NCBI GenBank assembly: GCA_036419695.1
Contig: CP143946.1
Coordinates: 2,226,001 to 2,290,000, forward strand
Reading direction: 5' to 3'
DNA length: 64,000 nucleotides
From: [Clostridium] symbiosum
Lineage (GTDB): Bacteria; Bacillota; Clostridia; Lachnospirales; Lachnospiraceae
The notes under the pieces were generated by a model, which did not search any database, had not been told where the DNA came from, and saw only the letters and a program-made list of their open reading frames with translations. Numbering within the stretch: the stretch's first letter is position 1; every line of letters begins with the position of its first letter. Below are positions 1 to 8,140 of the stretch, piece after piece. The position numbers and the translations under genes were made by a program.

Positions 1-547
1 GTCTATCCAGAGAAAGTTGGAGAAAACCGTGGTTTTCATCACCCACGATATCAACGAGGCGTTTAAATTAGGAGACACCGTCGCGATTATGAGGGACGGC
101 CGCCTGATTCAGGTGGGCACCCCGGAAGAGATGAGCGCCAACCCCGCGGACGATTATGTGCGGGAATTTATCAACAGCGCGGATATGACAAAGGTGCTGT
201 GCGCCAAACATGTCATGATCGTCCCCTGCGTGGTCCGTGCGACGGATTCCCCGGAGTATGCGCTCAGGGAGATGAAGAGCAACGGTGTGTCCACGGCCTA
301 TGTGGTTGACCGCCATATGAAATTCCTCGGGATTGTCAACGTTGAGGCGGCCATCCGGGCGAGAAGGGAAGAGAAATCCCTGAAAGAGGTTTACGTTACG
401 GATGTGGCGACCACGACGAAGGATACGGTAATCAGCGACATCCTGCCGATCGCCGCGGAGGCGAAATATCCGATCGCCGTACTGGAAGCAGACGGCAGCC
501 TGGTGGGAATTGTATCGAAAGCGTCGGTACTTTCCTCACTGATGTAA
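1..547 (+). CDS. OpuCA/ProV-like quaternary-amine ABC transporter ATPase, 3' part
   Basis: The reading frame is open from base 2, so this is the C-terminal ~181 residues of a gene that starts upstream of the window. The visible part has the H-loop of an ABC ATPase (VVFITHD near the start) followed by the usual 'IMRDGRLIQVGTPEEM' stretch and then two CBS-type repeats (roughly the last 120 residues). ABC ATPases with C-terminal CBS repeats are the glycine betaine/carnitine/choline importers (OpuCA/ProV), in which the CBS pair senses ionic strength. No permease or binding-protein gene follows, so any partners must lie upstream. The ABC assignment is strong; the osmoprotectant substrate is a family inference. 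Confidence 0.85.
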   Translation, partial: SIQRKLEKTVVFITHDINEAFKLGDTVAIMRDGRLIQVGTPEEMSANPADDYVREFINSADMTKVLCAKHVMIVPCVVRATDSPEYALREMKSNGVSTAYVVDRHMKFLGIVNVEAAIRARREEKSLKEVYVTDVATTTKDTVISDILPIAAEAKYPIAVLEADGSLVGIVSKASVLSSLM

Positions 548-657
548 TGAAAAGGAATGTGGTAAGGAAGGCCGGCGGCATGACAGACGGCGGCAAAGAT
601 AATAGAACTTGAAGAAAAGTTAACGATTAAGACCGGTTAACAAAGTGATAAAAAGTC

Positions 658-690
658 GGCCGTTTCCGCCGCTTCCGTGCGGAAACGGCC
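658..690. terminator. Strong GC hairpin between the ABC gene and trkA
   Basis: Two perfect 12-base arms (658-669 and 679-690) enclose a 9-base loop. On the + strand only a weak T-rich run follows. On the - strand the hairpin is followed by a run of five T. It could end the upstream transcript or act in both directions. The rest of 548-791 holds no convincing gene. Confidence 0.5.
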
Positions 691-791
691 GCTTTCTGCT
701 CCCTGGAGGCTTTGAAACAGGTGGATTTATGCCTTTTTTTGTACGGACACTTGAAATGGTTTCCACAGTATGATATTGTGTTCTTTCCTTA

Positions 792-819
792 TTGAAAAAA
801 CAGGATATGGTGGTATAAT
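792..819 (+). promoter_or_regulatory. Promoter of trkA-trkH
   Basis: TTGAAA (792-797) and TATAAT (814-819) are separated by 16 bases, with TGG directly before the -10, giving a TGnTATAAT extended -10. It lies 65 bases upstream of the trkA start and is the only good sigma-A type promoter in the gap. Confidence 0.75.
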
Positions 820-883
820 AGGAAAATAGACATACCAGACAAAAACGTACAGACTTGAATTGGATGTACACACGGAGGAAATT

Positions 884-2242
884 ATGGAAGTTATCATTAT
901 CGGGTGCGGGAAAGTCGGAGTTACACTGGCCGAGCAGCTGGTCAGGGAAGATCATAACGTTGTAATGGTCGATACATCGGGAGAGAGGTTGAACAGCTTT
1001 TCGGAAGATATTGATGCCATTAAGCTGGTCGGGAACGGAGCCAGCATCAGCACCCAGTTGGAGGCCGGAGTTCAGACAGCCGACATTCTTATCGCAGTGA
1101 CCGGCTCGGATGAGCTGAATCTGTTTTGCTGCCTGATTGCCAAGAAGGCGGGCAAGTGCCATACGATTGCCAGGGTCAGAAACCCCGTTTACAGCAACGA
1201 TATTGGCTTTATCAAGGAGCAGCTGGGAATTTCCATGATTATCAATCCGGAGCTGGCGGCAGCTACCGAGATTTCCAGGATTCTGCGTTTCCCTTCCGCG
1301 ATCAAGATCGATCCCTTTGCAAGGGGAAAAGTAGAGCTTTTAAAGTTTAAGATTAAACCGGAATTCCGCATGGACGGCATGACGGTCATGGATGTGGACA
1401 GCCAGCTCCGCTGCGATGTCCTGATCGGAGCGGTGGAGCGCGGGAATGATGTGACGATCCCGGACGGCAATTTTGTACTCCATGACGGGGATATGGTATC
1501 GATTATCGCATCTCCGAGAAATTCCATGGAATTTTTCAGAAAGATAGGGATACAGACCAACCAGGTTAAAAATACGCTGATAGTGGGCGGAGGCACGATT
1601 GCCTATTACCTGGCCCAGCAGCTCTCTGCAATGCGCATTAAGGTGAAGATTGTGGAGAAGGATAAGAAGCGGTGCGAGCTGCTCAATGAACTGCTGCAGG
1701 ATACACTGGTTATTAACGGCGATGGCACGGACAGGCGGCTCCTGATGGAAGAAGGGCTGACAAACGCCGAATCTTTTGTCACGCTGACCAACATGGATGA
1801 GGAGAATGTCTTCCTTGCCCTGTTTGCAAAGGAGAATTCCAAGGCAAAGCTGGTTACCAAGGTGAACCGGATTGCCTTTGATGAGCTTATCGGTGCGCTG
1901 GACATCGGCAGCGTCATTTATCCGAAATACATTACGGCGGACTACATTCTTCAGTATGTAAGAGCCATGCAGAACTCGATTGGCAGCAACGTCGAGACTC
2001 TGTATCACATTCTGGATGGCAACGCGGAGGCGCTGGAATTTTCCATCCAGGAGGATTCCGCTGTGACGGATGTGCCCCTCATGGAGCTGAAATTGAAAAA
2101 GAACCTGCTGATTGGCGGCATCAACCGCGACGGAAAGATCCATATTCCGCGAGGACAGGATAGTATCCGCAAGGGTGACACTGTTATTGTCGTGACAACA
2201 CAAAAGGGATTACAGGATATACGGGATATTTTGAAAAAATAA
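884..2242 (+). CDS. trkA: TrkA, regulatory NAD-binding subunit of potassium uptake
   Basis: This 452-residue protein is the cytoplasmic peripheral subunit that gates a Trk/Ktr potassium channel. It has the duplicated architecture of TrkA: an N-terminal Rossmann fold opening with IIIGCGKVGVTLAEQL, a first RCK-C region, a second Rossmann fold (IVGGGTIAYYLAQQL near residue 230) and a second RCK-C region at the C-terminus. The start at 884 is preferred over the in-frame TTG at 860 because GGAGG at 874-878 is spaced 5 bases from it and the Rossmann strand then begins at residue 2. The channel gene trkH follows after 17 bases, so the two form an operon. Confidence 0.93.
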   Translation: MEVIIIGCGKVGVTLAEQLVREDHNVVMVDTSGERLNSFSEDIDAIKLVGNGASISTQLEAGVQTADILIAVTGSDELNLFCCLIAKKAGKCHTIARVRNPVYSNDIGFIKEQLGISMIINPELAAATEISRILRFPSAIKIDPFARGKVELLKFKIKPEFRMDGMTVMDVDSQLRCDVLIGAVERGNDVTIPDGNFVLHDGDMVSIIASPRNSMEFFRKIGIQTNQVKNTLIVGGGTIAYYLAQQLSAMRIKVKIVEKDKKRCELLNELLQDTLVINGDGTDRRLLMEEGLTNAESFVTLTNMDEENVFLALFAKENSKAKLVTKVNRIAFDELIGALDIGSVIYPKYITADYILQYVRAMQNSIGSNVETLYHILDGNAEALEFSIQEDSAVTDVPLMELKLKKNLLIGGINRDGKIHIPRGQDSIRKGDTVIVVTTQKGLQDIRDILKK

Positions 2243-2259
2243 AAGGAGCTGAATAAGAG

Positions 2260-3702
2260 ATGAATTATTCCATTATATTTTATATTATGGGGTGGATTTT
2301 GAACTTTGAGGCGGCTTTTATGGTGCTTCCCTGTATCGTAGCCCTAATCTACGGGGAACAGGCCGGCTGGAGCTTTGTTATTACCATGGCTCTCTGTCTG
2401 GTCATCGGCATTCCTCTTGTTATCAAGAAACCCAAAAAACAGATTTTTTATACCTCGGAGGGATTTGTGACAGTGTCCCTCTGCTGGATTGTGCTGAGTA
2501 TTATGGGCGCGCTGCCGTTTTTATTCAGCGGCTCCATCACCTCACCGGTAGACGCCCTGTTTGAGACCGTATCCGGTTTTACGACAACGGGTGCGAGTAT
2601 CCTGAGCGATGTGGAATCGCTGCCGCGATCCATCCTCTTCTGGAGGAGCTTTACCCACTGGATCGGCGGAATGGGAGTGCTCGTCTTTATACTGAGCCTG
2701 CTTCCCCTGACGGGCGGAGGCTCCCATATGAACCTGATGAAGGCGGAGAGCCCAGGCCCGTCCGTCAGCAGGCTTGTGCCCAAGGTGCGCCTTACGGCCA
2801 AACTGCTTTATTCCATCTATCTGTTCATGACAGTGCTGGAAGTACTGTTTCTTCTCGCGGGGAAAATGCCATTTTTCGACGCGATTACCATCACCTTCGG
2901 AACGGCCGGAACCGGTGGATTTGCCATTAAAAACAGCAGTATCGCCGGCTATTCGCCCTATCTTCAGAATGTGGTGACTATTTTCATGATCCTGTTCGGT
3001 GTCAACTTCAGCGTTTATTTCCTTATCTTCATGAAAAAGATAGGGCAGGCCCTGAAGATGGAGGAACTGCGCTGGTACCTGATTATCATCGCCGCGGCGA
3101 TTGGAATCATTACGTTTAATACGGCCTCTCTTTATCCAGGGTTAGGGGATGCGTTCCATCATGCATCCTTCCAGGTTGCCTCGATTATCACCACGACGGG
3201 ATTCGCCACCCAGGACTTCGACCTGTGGCCCCAGGCATCCAAAACCATACTGGTCATGCTGATGTTTGTAGGGGCCTGCGCAGGCAGCACTGGCGGCGGA
3301 ATCAAGGTATCGCGTCTTGTGGTGCTGGTTAAGACGGTGAGAAAAGAACTGGTTCAGTTCCTTCATCCCCAGGCGGTACGTAAGATTAAGATGGACGGGA
3401 AAGTGGTGGAGCATGAGGTCGTGCGTTCCATCAATGTCTTTATGGTTGCCTATACGCTGCTGTTTTCACTCTCGGTTCTCCTGCTGGCATTCGACGGGGA
3501 GGATCTGATTACGAACTTTACGGCGGTTGCCGCCACGTTCAACAATATCGGCCCGGGACTCGAACTGGTCGGACCGTCGAAAAACTTTAGTATTTTTTCG
3601 GATCCCGCCAAGCTTGTCCTGATTTTCGATATGCTTGCGGGAAGACTTGAGATTTTCCCTGTCCTGCTGTTATTCTCCCGGGAGACCTGGAAGAAATTTT
3701 AA
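2260..3702 (+). CDS. trkH: TrkH/KtrB-type potassium transporter membrane subunit
   Basis: This 480-residue integral membrane protein forms the K+ pore. The four pore-loop segments of the superfamily are visible: SGFTTTGAS, FGTAGTGGF, ITTTGFAT and ATFNNIGPG, each with the filter glycine, plus the GSTGGGIKVSR stretch typical of TrkH. About ten hydrophobic segments fit the M1-P-M2 fourfold repeat. Its start is served by AAAGGAG shortly downstream of the trkA stop. It ends directly against a converging reading frame on the other strand, with no spacer or obvious terminator. Confidence 0.93.
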   Translation: MNYSIIFYIMGWILNFEAAFMVLPCIVALIYGEQAGWSFVITMALCLVIGIPLVIKKPKKQIFYTSEGFVTVSLCWIVLSIMGALPFLFSGSITSPVDALFETVSGFTTTGASILSDVESLPRSILFWRSFTHWIGGMGVLVFILSLLPLTGGGSHMNLMKAESPGPSVSRLVPKVRLTAKLLYSIYLFMTVLEVLFLLAGKMPFFDAITITFGTAGTGGFAIKNSSIAGYSPYLQNVVTIFMILFGVNFSVYFLIFMKKIGQALKMEELRWYLIIIAAAIGIITFNTASLYPGLGDAFHHASFQVASIITTTGFATQDFDLWPQASKTILVMLMFVGACAGSTGGGIKVSRLVVLVKTVRKELVQFLHPQAVRKIKMDGKVVEHEVVRSINVFMVAYTLLFSLSVLLLAFDGEDLITNFTAVAATFNNIGPGLELVGPSKNFSIFSDPAKLVLIFDMLAGRLEIFPVLLLFSRETWKKF

Positions 3703-3939
3703 TCAGAATTGTTCTACGGCATTATTTAAGATATCGATGAGCCTGAGCAGTGTCTGGCGGTCGGCCGCTTCCAGAATAAGCCGGTTCCCTTCCCGGTACA
3801 GATCGGCAAACATACTGATCTGACGGACGGGACCGATAAATCCGGAGCGGAGTTCTTCCGCTCTGGCAGCATTTTTGCAGATTGCGGCGGAGGAGAAAAG
3901 GCCGTTTGGTTCCTGAGTGATTTTGTCAATGTCGAACAT
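3703..3939 (-). CDS. Hypothetical 78-residue protein
   Basis: A small reading frame converges on trkH, with the two stop codons abutting. The product is soluble, without a signal peptide or membrane segment, and rich in Leu, Ala and Arg, with a C-terminal amphipathic stretch (RLIDILNNAVEQF). A GAGGTG sequence lies 8-9 bases before the ATG. I do not recognise a family. A second overlapping frame exists on the same strand (3726-3929), but this one has the better start context. Confidence 0.5.
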   Translation of the reverse strand: MFDIDKITQEPNGLFSSAAICKNAARAEELRSGFIGPVRQISMFADLYREGNRLILEAADRQTLLRLIDILNNAVEQF

Positions 3940-4009
3940 AAATTTGCACCTCGCTGTTTTTCTCTTTTTATACCATCAAAGACACTGGATTTGAGAAAGG
4001 ATATGCCTG

Positions 4010-4345
4010 ATGGATATATTGTTTTTTTTGATAGGATGTCTGTTTCTGGCTGAGACCATTGATCTGTTCTGCAGCAAAGATTTCCTGATTTTCATATCTG
4101 ATACGATTAACCCGGCCGACTATGATATAAAAAAGGTGTACTCGGTTGAAAAATGGCTGTTTGCCATTGATACTCTGACCAGCTTTTCCATCGCCTTCCA
4201 CCTTGGAGGGACGGCGGGAGACTTCCTGATGCTGGGACTCATTTTCCTGACCATCATCGGACATTGGTGGGTCTTTAAAAGCCCCAAGTTCCGGGCCCCG
4301 GGAAAACCGGCAGGGAGAAAAAACGGCAGGAAGAGCATAAAATAA
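4010..4345 (+). CDS. Small hypothetical membrane protein (111 aa)
   Basis: The N-terminus is a hydrophobic segment (ILFFLIGCLFLAETIDLF) and a second lies near residues 65-90 (GDFLMLGLIFLTIIGHWWVF), followed by a basic tail ending in GRKNGRKSIK. The topology suggests a two-to-three-pass membrane protein with a cytoplasmic basic C-terminus. GAAAGGA upstream of 4010 supports the start. It is followed by a rho-independent terminator at 4395-4420, so it is a monocistronic gene or the end of its transcript. The family is unknown to me. Confidence 0.65.
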   Translation: MDILFFLIGCLFLAETIDLFCSKDFLIFISDTINPADYDIKKVYSVEKWLFAIDTLTSFSIAFHLGGTAGDFLMLGLIFLTIIGHWWVFKSPKFRAPGKPAGRKNGRKSIK

Positions 4346-4394
4346 AAGCTGAATAAAGGTTTGCGTATATGCAGTTTGGCTAGTACCTTATATG

Positions 4395-4420
4395 GCACCG
4401 GAGGGATCCGGTGCTTTTTT
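4395..4420 (+). terminator. Rho-independent terminator
   Basis: Perfect 8-base stem GCACCGGA / TCCGGTGC (4395-4402, 4407-4414) with a GGGA loop and six T directly after (4415-4420). Confidence 0.9.
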
Positions 4421-4580
4421 AATTGTGCCATGAACCATGCTGTGGAATGAAGGCAGCGCCCGTGTACGAAGACAGAGTTTGTGAAACGAAGGCGGCATCC
4501 GTGATGCAAAACAGCCGTCAATGTTACAAAACGGTCTTTCTCAGAAGGCATTTCCCCTGTCCCTGTATTCCGGTAACACA

Positions 4581-4608
4581 TTGTCCCTATGTACATACTA
4601 TATACTAT
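4581..4608 (+). promoter_or_regulatory. Candidate promoter of the Cys-rich small protein gene
   Basis: TTGTCC (4581-4586) and TACTAT (4603-4608) are 16 bases apart, placing a transcript start about 20-25 bases before the ATG at 4639. The -35 matches consensus at four of six positions. Confidence 0.5.
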
Positions 4609-4638
4609 AAAGAGATACAAAAAAAGGAGATTTTAATT

Positions 4639-4914
4639 ATGTGTTGTTTTTTTAATAATAGATGCGTTTGCTGCTGTAGAAATAATAACTGGGGCTGCGG
4701 ATGGGGATGCAATAATAACAATAACGACTGGCGCAGAAGCAGGGCTTACAGAGCCGGTTTTAACGATGGTTACGCAGTAGGTTTCAGAGATGGTTTTAAT
4801 GCTGCTTCCGGTTCCGGCTGTGGCTGCGGTTGCAATAACAACTGGAGAGGTGATAACTGGAGAGGCGGTGTATCACCTCTCAATGAATCCGAGGGCTGCG
4901 GCTGCGACAACTAA
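4639..4914 (+). CDS. Cys/Gly/Asn-rich small protein (91 aa)
   Basis: The start at 4639 is chosen because AAAAAGGAG lies 9-10 bases before it; the frame is open further upstream but that part has no ribosome binding site. The product begins MCCFFNNRCVCCC and alternates Cys-rich stretches (WGCGWGC, GCGCGC, GCGCDN) with runs of Asn and a central charged segment containing two RxGFxDG-type repeats (RAGFNDGY, RDGFNAAS). There is no signal peptide. The composition recalls coat-type or metal-binding cysteine-rich proteins, but no function can be assigned. Confidence 0.7.
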   Translation: MCCFFNNRCVCCCRNNNWGCGWGCNNNNNDWRRSRAYRAGFNDGYAVGFRDGFNAASGSGCGCGCNNNWRGDNWRGGVSPLNESEGCGCDN

Positions 4915-5102
4915 ATGACGGTTTGCCCTTTCACAAAATATTTACCGCGAGTTCAAAATATATTCACATTTTCTACAAACAGAAGTCACAATTAGAAGAT
5001 ATACTAAGAACATAAAGATAAAGCAAATGAATTGAAAAAAGCAATAGATAAAAGAAAATGAATTAATCAGACATTCAGAATAGTAATATTTTTTTCATAA
5101 TA

Positions 5103-5143
5103 AGCCGGATGGTCACTGGACCACCCGGCTCCTCCTTTGTTTT
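5103..5143 (+). terminator. Hairpin with weak T-rich tail
   Basis: AGCCGG (5103-5108) pairs with CCGGCT (5125-5130) and TGGTC (5110-5114) pairs with GACCA (5119-5123), with one mismatch between the two stems. A C/T-rich tail ending TTGTTTT follows. It probably ends the 4639 transcript or acts as a leader hairpin for the next gene. The rest of 4915-5231 is AT-rich, with no gene seen. Confidence 0.5.
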
Positions 5144-5231
5144 GACAGATTTTTGTTCTAATTTTACGGATCCTGGCATATATATTAATGATCCGGGAAA
5201 AACTGGTAAGAGGAAAGGAGACGAAATAACT

Positions 5232-5513
5232 ATGCCAAGAGGAAAAAGAAAAACGTGTACGGAAAAACTGTGTGAGGTCAGGGAGATGATAGAGGCTCTT
5301 GAAACACAGATTAAAGATTTGAAAGCAAAAGAAAAAGAGCTTCTGAAAGAAAGAAGAGAGGAAGACTTAAAACATATTGCCGATATTCTGGAGGAGAGAA
5401 ATCTGACGCCGGACGAACTGGCCGGGATACTGGATCAGATGTCCCCGGCCGAGCGTGTAAGGCTGGTCTCCCATGTGGATCCCGATGAACAGGCGGAGTG
5501 GCAGGCCGTTTAA
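5232..5513 (+). CDS. Small coiled-coil protein (93 aa), unknown function
   Basis: The start at 5232 has AAAGGAG about 12 bases upstream. Residues ~10-55 are a charged heptad-like coiled coil (KLCEVREMIEALETQIKDLKAKEKELL). They are followed by a short helical unit with TPDELAGILDQMSPAERVRL. The layout loosely resembles short DUF4315-type proteins of Firmicutes (coiled coil plus an 'L(S/T)P-EL' motif), but that is only a resemblance. It ends 20 bases before the converging HAD gene. Confidence 0.6.
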   Translation: MPRGKRKTCTEKLCEVREMIEALETQIKDLKAKEKELLKERREEDLKHIADILEERNLTPDELAGILDQMSPAERVRLVSHVDPDEQAEWQAV

Positions 5514-5533
5514 GAACTGCCCTGTCCGGCCGT

Positions 5534-6316
5534 TCAGTCGGCCAGAAGACCGAGATGCAGGCAGGCGCGGTAGATGCCGTCCTCAGCAATGGAGGAAGTC
5601 ACATAGTCGGCGGCCTCTTTTAATTCATCAACTGCATTGCCCATGGCAATGCCGGTGCCTGCTTTTCTGATTACTTCCAGATCGTTCATGCTGTCCCCGA
5701 AGGCGATCGTGTCGGAGAGATCTTCTTTTTCTCCGAAATATTTGGCCAGACGGGTAAGGCCGTCCGCCTTTGAGATTCCACGTTCCATAACGTCGGCTCC
5801 GCGGCGTCCGGCAAAGAGCGGCATGCTGAGATCCGGAAATTCTGCTTCAACCCGGCGTACCTGTGATTCCTCGCCGATAAAGGCCAGGGTGCGGATGTTC
5901 ATATCGAGCATCTGCCATGGATCTTTAAAACGTCTGCCGCAGCTTCCCCAGGCCCTGATATCGCTGGCTTCGATAACTTCGGGATGAATATAAAAATCGT
6001 CGTCCCCCAGCGTCATACCGATACCATAGCCCTCACGGTCGCAGTAGCAGAGGAGATCCTTCAGGAGTTTCTTGTTGAAATGATGCTCGAAAATCAGAGT
6101 ATCGCCGACGGTTATCTTCGTTCCGTTCATGTGGACGATGGCATCCGGCTGAACGATGTCACGGTAAATGCTGCTGTAGTAATTATCCATATCGCGTCCG
6201 GTTGCGAGCACGATTTTATGTTTTTTTCTCAGTCTGTCGATTGACTCAAGAGCGCTGGGAGTGATTTTTCCGGTCTTGTGGTCGAGCAGTGTCATGTCGA
6301 GGTCAAAACTGATCAT
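5534..6316 (-). CDS. Cof-type HAD-superfamily phosphatase
   Basis: This is a 260-residue HAD hydrolase of subclass IIB (Cof/YbjI type), enzymes that dephosphorylate small phosphorylated metabolites in the cytoplasm. Motif I is at the N-terminus (FDLDMTLLD, with the nucleophile and acid Asp as DxD). Motif II Thr is in LATGRD, and motifs III-IV are near the C-terminus (Lys in SKADGL, then GDSMNDLEVIRKAGTGIAM). The length matches the family. AAAGGCGG precedes the ATG on the minus strand. The natural substrate cannot be read from the sequence. Confidence 0.88.
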   Translation of the reverse strand: MISFDLDMTLLDHKTGKITPSALESIDRLRKKHKIVLATGRDMDNYYSSIYRDIVQPDAIVHMNGTKITVGDTLIFEHHFNKKLLKDLLCYCDREGYGIGMTLGDDDFYIHPEVIEASDIRAWGSCGRRFKDPWQMLDMNIRTLAFIGEESQVRRVEAEFPDLSMPLFAGRRGADVMERGISKADGLTRLAKYFGEKEDLSDTIAFGDSMNDLEVIRKAGTGIAMGNAVDELKEAADYVTSSIAEDGIYRACLHLGLLAD

Positions 6317-6573
6317 TGTGTATCCGCCTTTCTGGAAATTTATGTTTTTGTTGCCTTATGTGATTGTGCCAACATACCGAATATATGAGAATTCATATAA
6401 AGTATGTTTCTTTATGACGATGTGGCCGGCTCAGATTGACAGCACACCGGGCCGGGTGTTTTTATTATATCACAGATGGCCGGGAATTTCAGGATAGGAA
6501 GGCAAATTTCCAGCCCTTCACCTGCTTTTCATAAGAAATATTTTTTAAATTTTATTAAACAGGAAAAATACAA

Positions 6574-6601
6574 TTGATTTTTTTGAATTTTTTGGTATAA
6601 T
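6574..6601 (+). promoter_or_regulatory. Promoter of tRNA-Pro
   Basis: TTGATT (6574-6579) and TATAAT (6596-6601) are 16 bases apart, with TGG before the -10 (extended -10). The tRNA begins 15 bases downstream. Confidence 0.8.
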
Positions 6602-6615
6602 AATAAAGCAGAGTA

Positions 6616-6689
6616 CGGAGTATGGCGTAGCTTGGTAGCGCGCTCGGCTGGGGGCCGAGAGGTCGCAGGTTCAAATCCTGTTACTCCGA
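6616..6689 (+). tRNA. tRNA-Pro (anticodon GGG)
   Basis: The acceptor arms CGGAGTA (6616-6622) and TACTCCG (6682-6688) pair, with discriminator A at 6689. The D-arm is GCGTAGCTTGGTAGCGC, the anticodon arm is CTCGG-CTGGGGG-CCGAG with GGG at positions 34-36, and the T-arm carries GGTTCAAATCC. GGG reads CCC codons, giving Pro. CCA is not encoded. The ~74-nt length is normal. Confidence 0.95.
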
Positions 6690-6702
6690 CTGACTGAAAA
6701 AC

Positions 6703-6783
6703 GCCGGGAATCTTTCTAACGGTGGTGAAAAGTTCGCGTGAGGTGCTTTTTATCACTTGAGAAGATTTCCGGCCTTTCTTTTT
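6703..6783 (+). terminator. Long hairpin terminator after the tRNA
   Basis: The outer stem starts with GCCGG (6703-6707) and closes with CCGGC (6769-6773), continuing with nearly complementary AATCTTTCT / AGAAGATT. A T-rich tract follows (6774-6783). A shorter inner hairpin (GTGAAAAG with CTTTTTATCAC) lies inside. Confidence 0.7.
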
Positions 6784-6805
6784 ATATCAGGAGAACAAAA
6801 GCATT

Positions 6806-7792
6806 ATGAAAATTTATCTGGATGAGACATCATCACTGCCTAAATACCAGCAGATAACAGAGCAGCTCTACGCAATGATACGAAGCGGCGAGCTGAAAGC
6901 GGGGGAGAAACTGCCCCCTGAACGTGAACTTGGAAAAGAAAACCAGATAGCCAGAGGGACGGTACAGATGGCATATCAGGAGCTGATCCGCCAGGGAGCC
7001 GCTTATGCCGTCCGGGGAAGCGGGACGTATATCTCCGACGTGGGAGGCATCCTGAAAGAGGAAATTCTGACCAGGGAGATTAATCATATTTTCGAGCGCG
7101 CGGAGCAGATGGGACTGCAGACCCGTCAGGTGGTGGATATCTTCCGAAGGCAGATGGCCCGCCATATGGCCGGGGACGTCAAACTGATGACGGCCTGGGT
7201 GGACTGCTGCCCGGAGGCGCTCCAGCTTGCCAAGAACGAGTATAAGAATGTGGAAAATAACAGCATCCAGCAGTTCCTTTTAGAGAATGTCCTGAAGGAG
7301 CCCCAGCTTCTGAGAGATAATTTCGATCTGATTGTAACGACGACCCACCACTATGAGACACTGATCCAGGCGTTTCCCGATCTTGTCAATAAGCTGGAGG
7401 TAATAACGGTTGTTACGAGCAGCGAGACTCTGATAGAGCTGGCTCAGATTTCTCCCGAGATAAGGGTGGTCGCATGGACGATCAGCAACCGGTTTATGGA
7501 AAATCTTCTGTGGCAGATCCGGGATTTGGAGAATATCCACATCGTAAAGACCTTTGTATCGGATAAGGAGAGGGATGAGATTGAAGAGAGCTTAAAAGAC
7601 GCGGATCTGCTGCTGACGACAAAAGAGTACCGGAACCTGGGTGAGCCGTTTATGATCAACCTGATTAAAAAATACAAGGACCGTGGAGGAAGAGTTCTGG
7701 ACTTCGAATATGTTTTTGACCCCGGCTCTATTCTCCATCTCCAGACCCGCATCTGTGAGAAAATAGCGGAAAAAGAGAAGAATATGCTTTAG
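6806..7792 (+). CDS. GntR-family transcriptional regulator
   Basis: The N-terminal ~75 residues are a GntR winged helix-turn-helix (LPKYQQITEQLYAMIRSGEL, then GEKLPPERELGKE and ARGTVQMAYQEL, wing RGSGTYI). The remaining ~250 residues form an alpha/beta effector domain unlike the usual FadR or aminotransferase domains; segments such as DLIVTTTHHYETL and LEVITVVTSSETLIEL suggest a periplasmic-binding-protein-like sensor. GGAG precedes the ATG. It sits just upstream of the AcnX-TRAP operon, and two matching palindromes around that operon's promoter are its probable operators. Ligand: likely the operon's substrate or a product (inference). Confidence 0.85.
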   Translation: MKIYLDETSSLPKYQQITEQLYAMIRSGELKAGEKLPPERELGKENQIARGTVQMAYQELIRQGAAYAVRGSGTYISDVGGILKEEILTREINHIFERAEQMGLQTRQVVDIFRRQMARHMAGDVKLMTAWVDCCPEALQLAKNEYKNVENNSIQQFLLENVLKEPQLLRDNFDLIVTTTHHYETLIQAFPDLVNKLEVITVVTSSETLIELAQISPEIRVVAWTISNRFMENLLWQIRDLENIHIVKTFVSDKERDEIEESLKDADLLLTTKEYRNLGEPFMINLIKKYKDRGGRVLDFEYVFDPGSILHLQTRICEKIAEKEKNML

Positions 7793-7852
7793 AGCGTGTT
7801 TCAGCGGGATAAAACAGAATAAAATGCAATCATAAAAAAGTAACAAAAAAGG

Positions 7853-7883
7853 CGCCTGTTCACTGAGAGCAGGCGTTTTTTTT
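7853..7883 (+). terminator. Rho-independent terminator after the GntR gene
   Basis: CGCCTG (7853-7858) pairs with CAGGCG (7870-7875); eight T follow (7876-7883). A run of A before the stem means it may also work on the minus strand. Confidence 0.9.
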
Positions 7884-7953
7884 GCGTAAAAAAATAATCA
7901 GACAAAGTTTGGAAAACTGGTGATATTAGGGACATGTTGCGAATATAATTATA

Positions 7954-7967
7954 TTGGTATAGTCCAA
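7954..7967. promoter_or_regulatory. Upstream operator copy (TTGG-N6-CCAA)
   Basis: The 14-base palindrome TTGGTATAGTCCAA lies 48 bases upstream of the -35 box of the acnX promoter. It matches the downstream copy at 8105-8118 in 13 of 14 positions. Size and symmetry fit a dimeric GntR operator. Confidence 0.6.
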
Positions 7968-8014
7968 AGGAAAAAGAAAAAAACTAAAATTTTAAACAAA
8001 AATTGGAAAATATC

Positions 8015-8043
8015 TTGACAAAAGGTCTGCATATGATTAAAAT
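8015..8043 (+). promoter_or_regulatory. Promoter of the AcnX-TRAP operon
   Basis: A consensus TTGACA (8015-8020) is followed by a 17-base spacer and TAAAAT (8038-8043). The leader to the first ATG is about 90 bases and contains the second operator. Confidence 0.85.
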
Positions 8044-8104
8044 AAGAGCCATAAGTTAAAGGGACGCTAAAAACTGTCTTAAAAACTGGTTTTTAAATTG
8101 AGAA

Positions 8105-8118
8105 TTGGAATAGTCCAA
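8105..8118. promoter_or_regulatory. Downstream operator copy (TTGG-N6-CCAA)
   Basis: TTGGAATAGTCCAA, the second copy of the palindrome, lies between the promoter and the ribosome binding site, where bound repressor could block elongation or cooperate by looping with the copy at 7954-7967. Confidence 0.6.
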
Positions 8119-8140
8119 TATCAAAAGGAGGAGGAAGTAA

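Noticed and set aside
4423..4638. 72-codon N-terminal extension of the Cys-rich protein
   Set aside because: It lies before the promoter and ribosome binding site, starts within the T-run region of a terminator and is unlike the rest of the protein.
6529..6756. 75-codon minus-strand reading frame across the tRNA-Pro region
   Set aside because: It is the antisense translation of the tRNA (VTGFEPATSRPPAERATKLRH type), a well-known false protein; the tRNA structure explains the sequence.
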